In this document: positions 62,859 through 64,000 of the stretch, one piece after another | Layout of the letters: each line of letters starts with the position of its first letter | Position numbering within the stretch: position 1 is the first letter of the stretch | NCBI GenBank assembly: GCA_020849535.1 | Contig: JADLGB010000142.1 | Coordinates: forward strand, 66,688-130,687 | DNA from: Candidatus Hydrogenedentota bacterium | Lineage (GTDB): Bacteria > Hydrogenedentota > Hydrogenedentia > Hydrogenedentales > SLHB01 | DNA length: 64,000 nt | Reading direction: 5' to 3' | The notes under the pieces: model-generated | The model's database searches: none | Told to the model about the DNA's origin: nothing | Seen by the model: the letters and a program-made list of their open reading frames with translations, nothing else | Position numbers and translations under genes: made by a program

Positions 62859-63411
62859 TCTCGTTTTGCTCTTCACGCGGCGGCTGGAGCGCGCAAAGAT
62901 TTCTTACATGGTAACCGGCAGCGCGGCAGCCATGATATTCGGCGAGCCGCGGTTGACAAACGACGTAGACATCGTGGTTCTTCTCGATCGCGAGAGCGCG
63001 GCCAACATGGTTGAAGCGTTTCCGATTGCGGAGTTCTACTGTCCACCGCAGGAAGTGATTTCCCTCGAGGCCTCGCGCCAACAACGGGGGCATTTCAATG
63101 TGATCCACCACGAGACGGGTTTCAAAGCCGACCTATACCTAAGTGGCCGCGATTCCCTCCATGTCTGGGGACTGGCAAATTCCATACGCGTCCACATCGG
63201 TGACGACACGGTTACCATCGCGCCACCGGAGTACGTCATCGTTCGCAAACTCGAGTACTTCCGCGAAGTTGGCTCCGAAAAGCATCTGCGCGATATCCGC
63301 GCTATGCTACAGAACTCGCGGGAGGCAATTCGCCATAGCGACCTTGAGCAATTCATCGCGGAGCGAGGATTAGGCGATGTTTGGCAAAAGGCCCGTGAAA
63401 TTCAAAACTAG
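62845..63411 (+). CDS. Nucleotidyltransferase-fold protein (AbiEii/DUF6036-like)
   Basis: The 188-residue protein has the nucleotidyltransferase signature GS-x(10-14)-DxD: VTGSAAAMIFGEPRLTNDVDIVV (Gly25, Ser26; Asp40 and Asp42), and a third acidic residue near Asp96 in FKADLYL. The C-terminal part (REVGSEKHLRDIRAML) has the helical pattern of AbiEii/DUF6036 proteins. They act as nucleotidyltransferase toxins or related enzymes. It overlaps the small upstream protein by 14 bases, the arrangement expected for a coupled cassette. Confidence 0.85.
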   Translation: MLEPNLVLLFTRRLERAKISYMVTGSAAAMIFGEPRLTNDVDIVVLLDRESAANMVEAFPIAEFYCPPQEVISLEASRQQRGHFNVIHHETGFKADLYLSGRDSLHVWGLANSIRVHIGDDTVTIAPPEYVIVRKLEYFREVGSEKHLRDIRAMLQNSREAIRHSDLEQFIAERGLGDVWQKAREIQN

Positions 63412-63432
63412 ATTCGGCTTCGGAAGCTAGTA

Positions 63433-63456
63433 AACAAATGGGGACATCCATTTGTT
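63433..63456. repeat. Short hairpin after the nucleotidyltransferase gene
   Basis: AACAAATGG (63433-63441) and CCATTTGTT (63448-63456) pair perfectly around the 6-base loop GGACAT, 22 bases after the stop. There is no T-run. It could be a weak terminator or an operator-like palindrome. The 225 bases from here to the next gene hold nothing else. Confidence 0.5.
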
Positions 63457-63681
63457 GTCTGCAATGTTGAGTTCAGAACGGGAACCTCCGCGACGTGACT
63501 CGCCGCCGGCCACGAGTGCGACCGGGAGATTGCGATCCCGTTTCGACTGGCGATTTGATGCGACCGCTTCTCGGATAGCAGCGCTCCAATTTCTGGGACG
63601 GGGCTCGGTTGGAATTGTTGCTACCCGAACCGTATCAAAGTGATGGTGTCAAATGAACGAGACTGCAGGAAAGGACTTCAT

Positions 63682-64000
63682 ATGTACGCACAGGCAAGAC
63701 CACGAGCCGCGCTTGGAATCGTCGTGTCCTTCTTTGCTGCCACCCTTGTCAATTCCGAGCCTCCCCCGTTGCAGCCGCCACCAGGATGGGAGCTCGAGGT
63801 TGCGCCCGGCTTCTCACCGAGTGTGGAGTCCGTGATTGTCCAAGGGACTCCCGATTACCGGCGGGGCGGTGAACTCTGGGCGGAGTGGGGAGATGAAGCG
63901 CTTCAAGTACTTCTCAGGTTGCTACGGGATGAACGGTGGAAGGATTACCGTGGCAACATAGAAATACTGATGCAGTTTGGTCCCCAGAGTGTGCAAGATC
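63682..64000 (+). CDS. Exported protein, N-terminal part only (partial)
   Basis: The frame opens at ATG 63682, with AGGA six bases upstream, and stays open to the end of the window (106 codons). The first 28 residues form a signal peptide (RAALGIVVSFFAATLVNS). The next part is proline-rich (EPPPLQPPPGWELEVAPG) and then looks soluble and helical (EALQVLLRLLRDERW), possibly HEAT-like. The gene is incomplete and I do not recognise it. Confidence 0.65.
   Translation, partial: MYAQARPRAALGIVVSFFAATLVNSEPPPLQPPPGWELEVAPGFSPSVESVIVQGTPDYRRGGELWAEWGDEALQVLLRLLRDERWKDYRGNIEILMQFGPQSVQD

Noticed and set aside
63452-63643. 63-codon plus-strand frame after the nucleotidyltransferase
   Set aside because: It has no ribosome site or family pattern and begins inside the hairpin at 63433-63456.

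Overview
This window is GC-rich (roughly 60 percent by eye) bacterial chromosomal DNA, densely coded on both strands. Gene content points to a Gram-negative (diderm) heterotroph: an mreBCD-mrdA rod-shape operon, lipid A / LPS-type sugar transfer genes (ArnT-like, LAB_N, DPM1-like GT2), Kdo/heptose-kinase-like proteins, several lipoproteins, and many secreted carbohydrate-active or glycan-related proteins (GH36-like, BNR sialidase-like, DUF1080, exported two-domain proteins). The mix of DUF1080, Gfo/Idh/MocA, PhyH, PHP-domain and DUF11 proteins, plus families of dispersed intergenic repeats, resembles Candidatus Hydrogenedentota or a related Planctomycetes-like lineage. That placement is an inference and was not tested.

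Layout. 1-2632 (-): mreB-mreC-mreD and the first codons of mrdA, driven by a good promoter at about 2734-2762. 2832-7327 (-): mutY, a lipoprotein, a DUF1080 protein and a PhyH dioxygenase, followed by a SolA-like oxidase (7346-8500, -). 8757-8833: tRNA with CAT anticodon and a terminator. 8998-10353 (-): OPA-type transporter. 10647-18030 (+): DedA protein, a tandem DUF502 protein, two large secreted proteins of unknown function and a PHP-domain protein. 18062-20603 (-): seven-repeat beta-propeller lipoprotein and a sialidase-like protein. 20604-23541: repeats, a duplicated 3' fragment of the glycerol-1-phosphate dehydrogenase gene, a small zinc-ribbon protein, the intact dehydrogenase and a DUF3465 protein. 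24034-30898 (+): YpdA-like reductase, ComB-like phosphatase, a sigma-54 activator with a degenerate receiver, a GT-C-like membrane protein and two Kdo/WaaP-like kinases.

31132-34169 (-): a classical NtrB/NtrC-type two-component pair, preceded by a small EF-hand protein. 35204-37934 (-): unknown protein, then thiH-thiS-thiE. A gene-poor stretch of about 1.2 kb follows. 39105-41524: divergent aromatic/aspartate aminotransferase and Gfo/Idh oxidoreductase. 41762-46141 (-): PAC2 protein, active HtrA lipoprotein, an HtrA paralogue that has lost its catalytic serine, and a TPR lipoprotein. 46384-47223 (+): isoaspartyl peptidase. 47220-49557 (-): two DUF11 secreted proteins. 49754-53304 (-): sdhC-sdhA-sdhB. 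53898-55817 (+): thrS behind a potentially structured leader. 55819-57834 (-): GH36-like protein. 57998-59080 (+): unknown membrane protein. 59163-62547 (-): GT2, tandem LAB_N and ArnT-like genes as one tight operon. 62670-63411 (+): small protein plus nucleotidyltransferase cassette. 63682-64000 (+): start of an exported protein.

The least ordinary signals are the active/inactive HtrA pair with a TPR lipoprotein, three exactly 153-bp inverted-repeat elements, the degenerate NtrC receiver, internally duplicated DUF502 and LAB_N proteins, the duplicated dehydrogenase tail, and the folded thrS leader. No CRISPR array, phage or transposase gene was seen.
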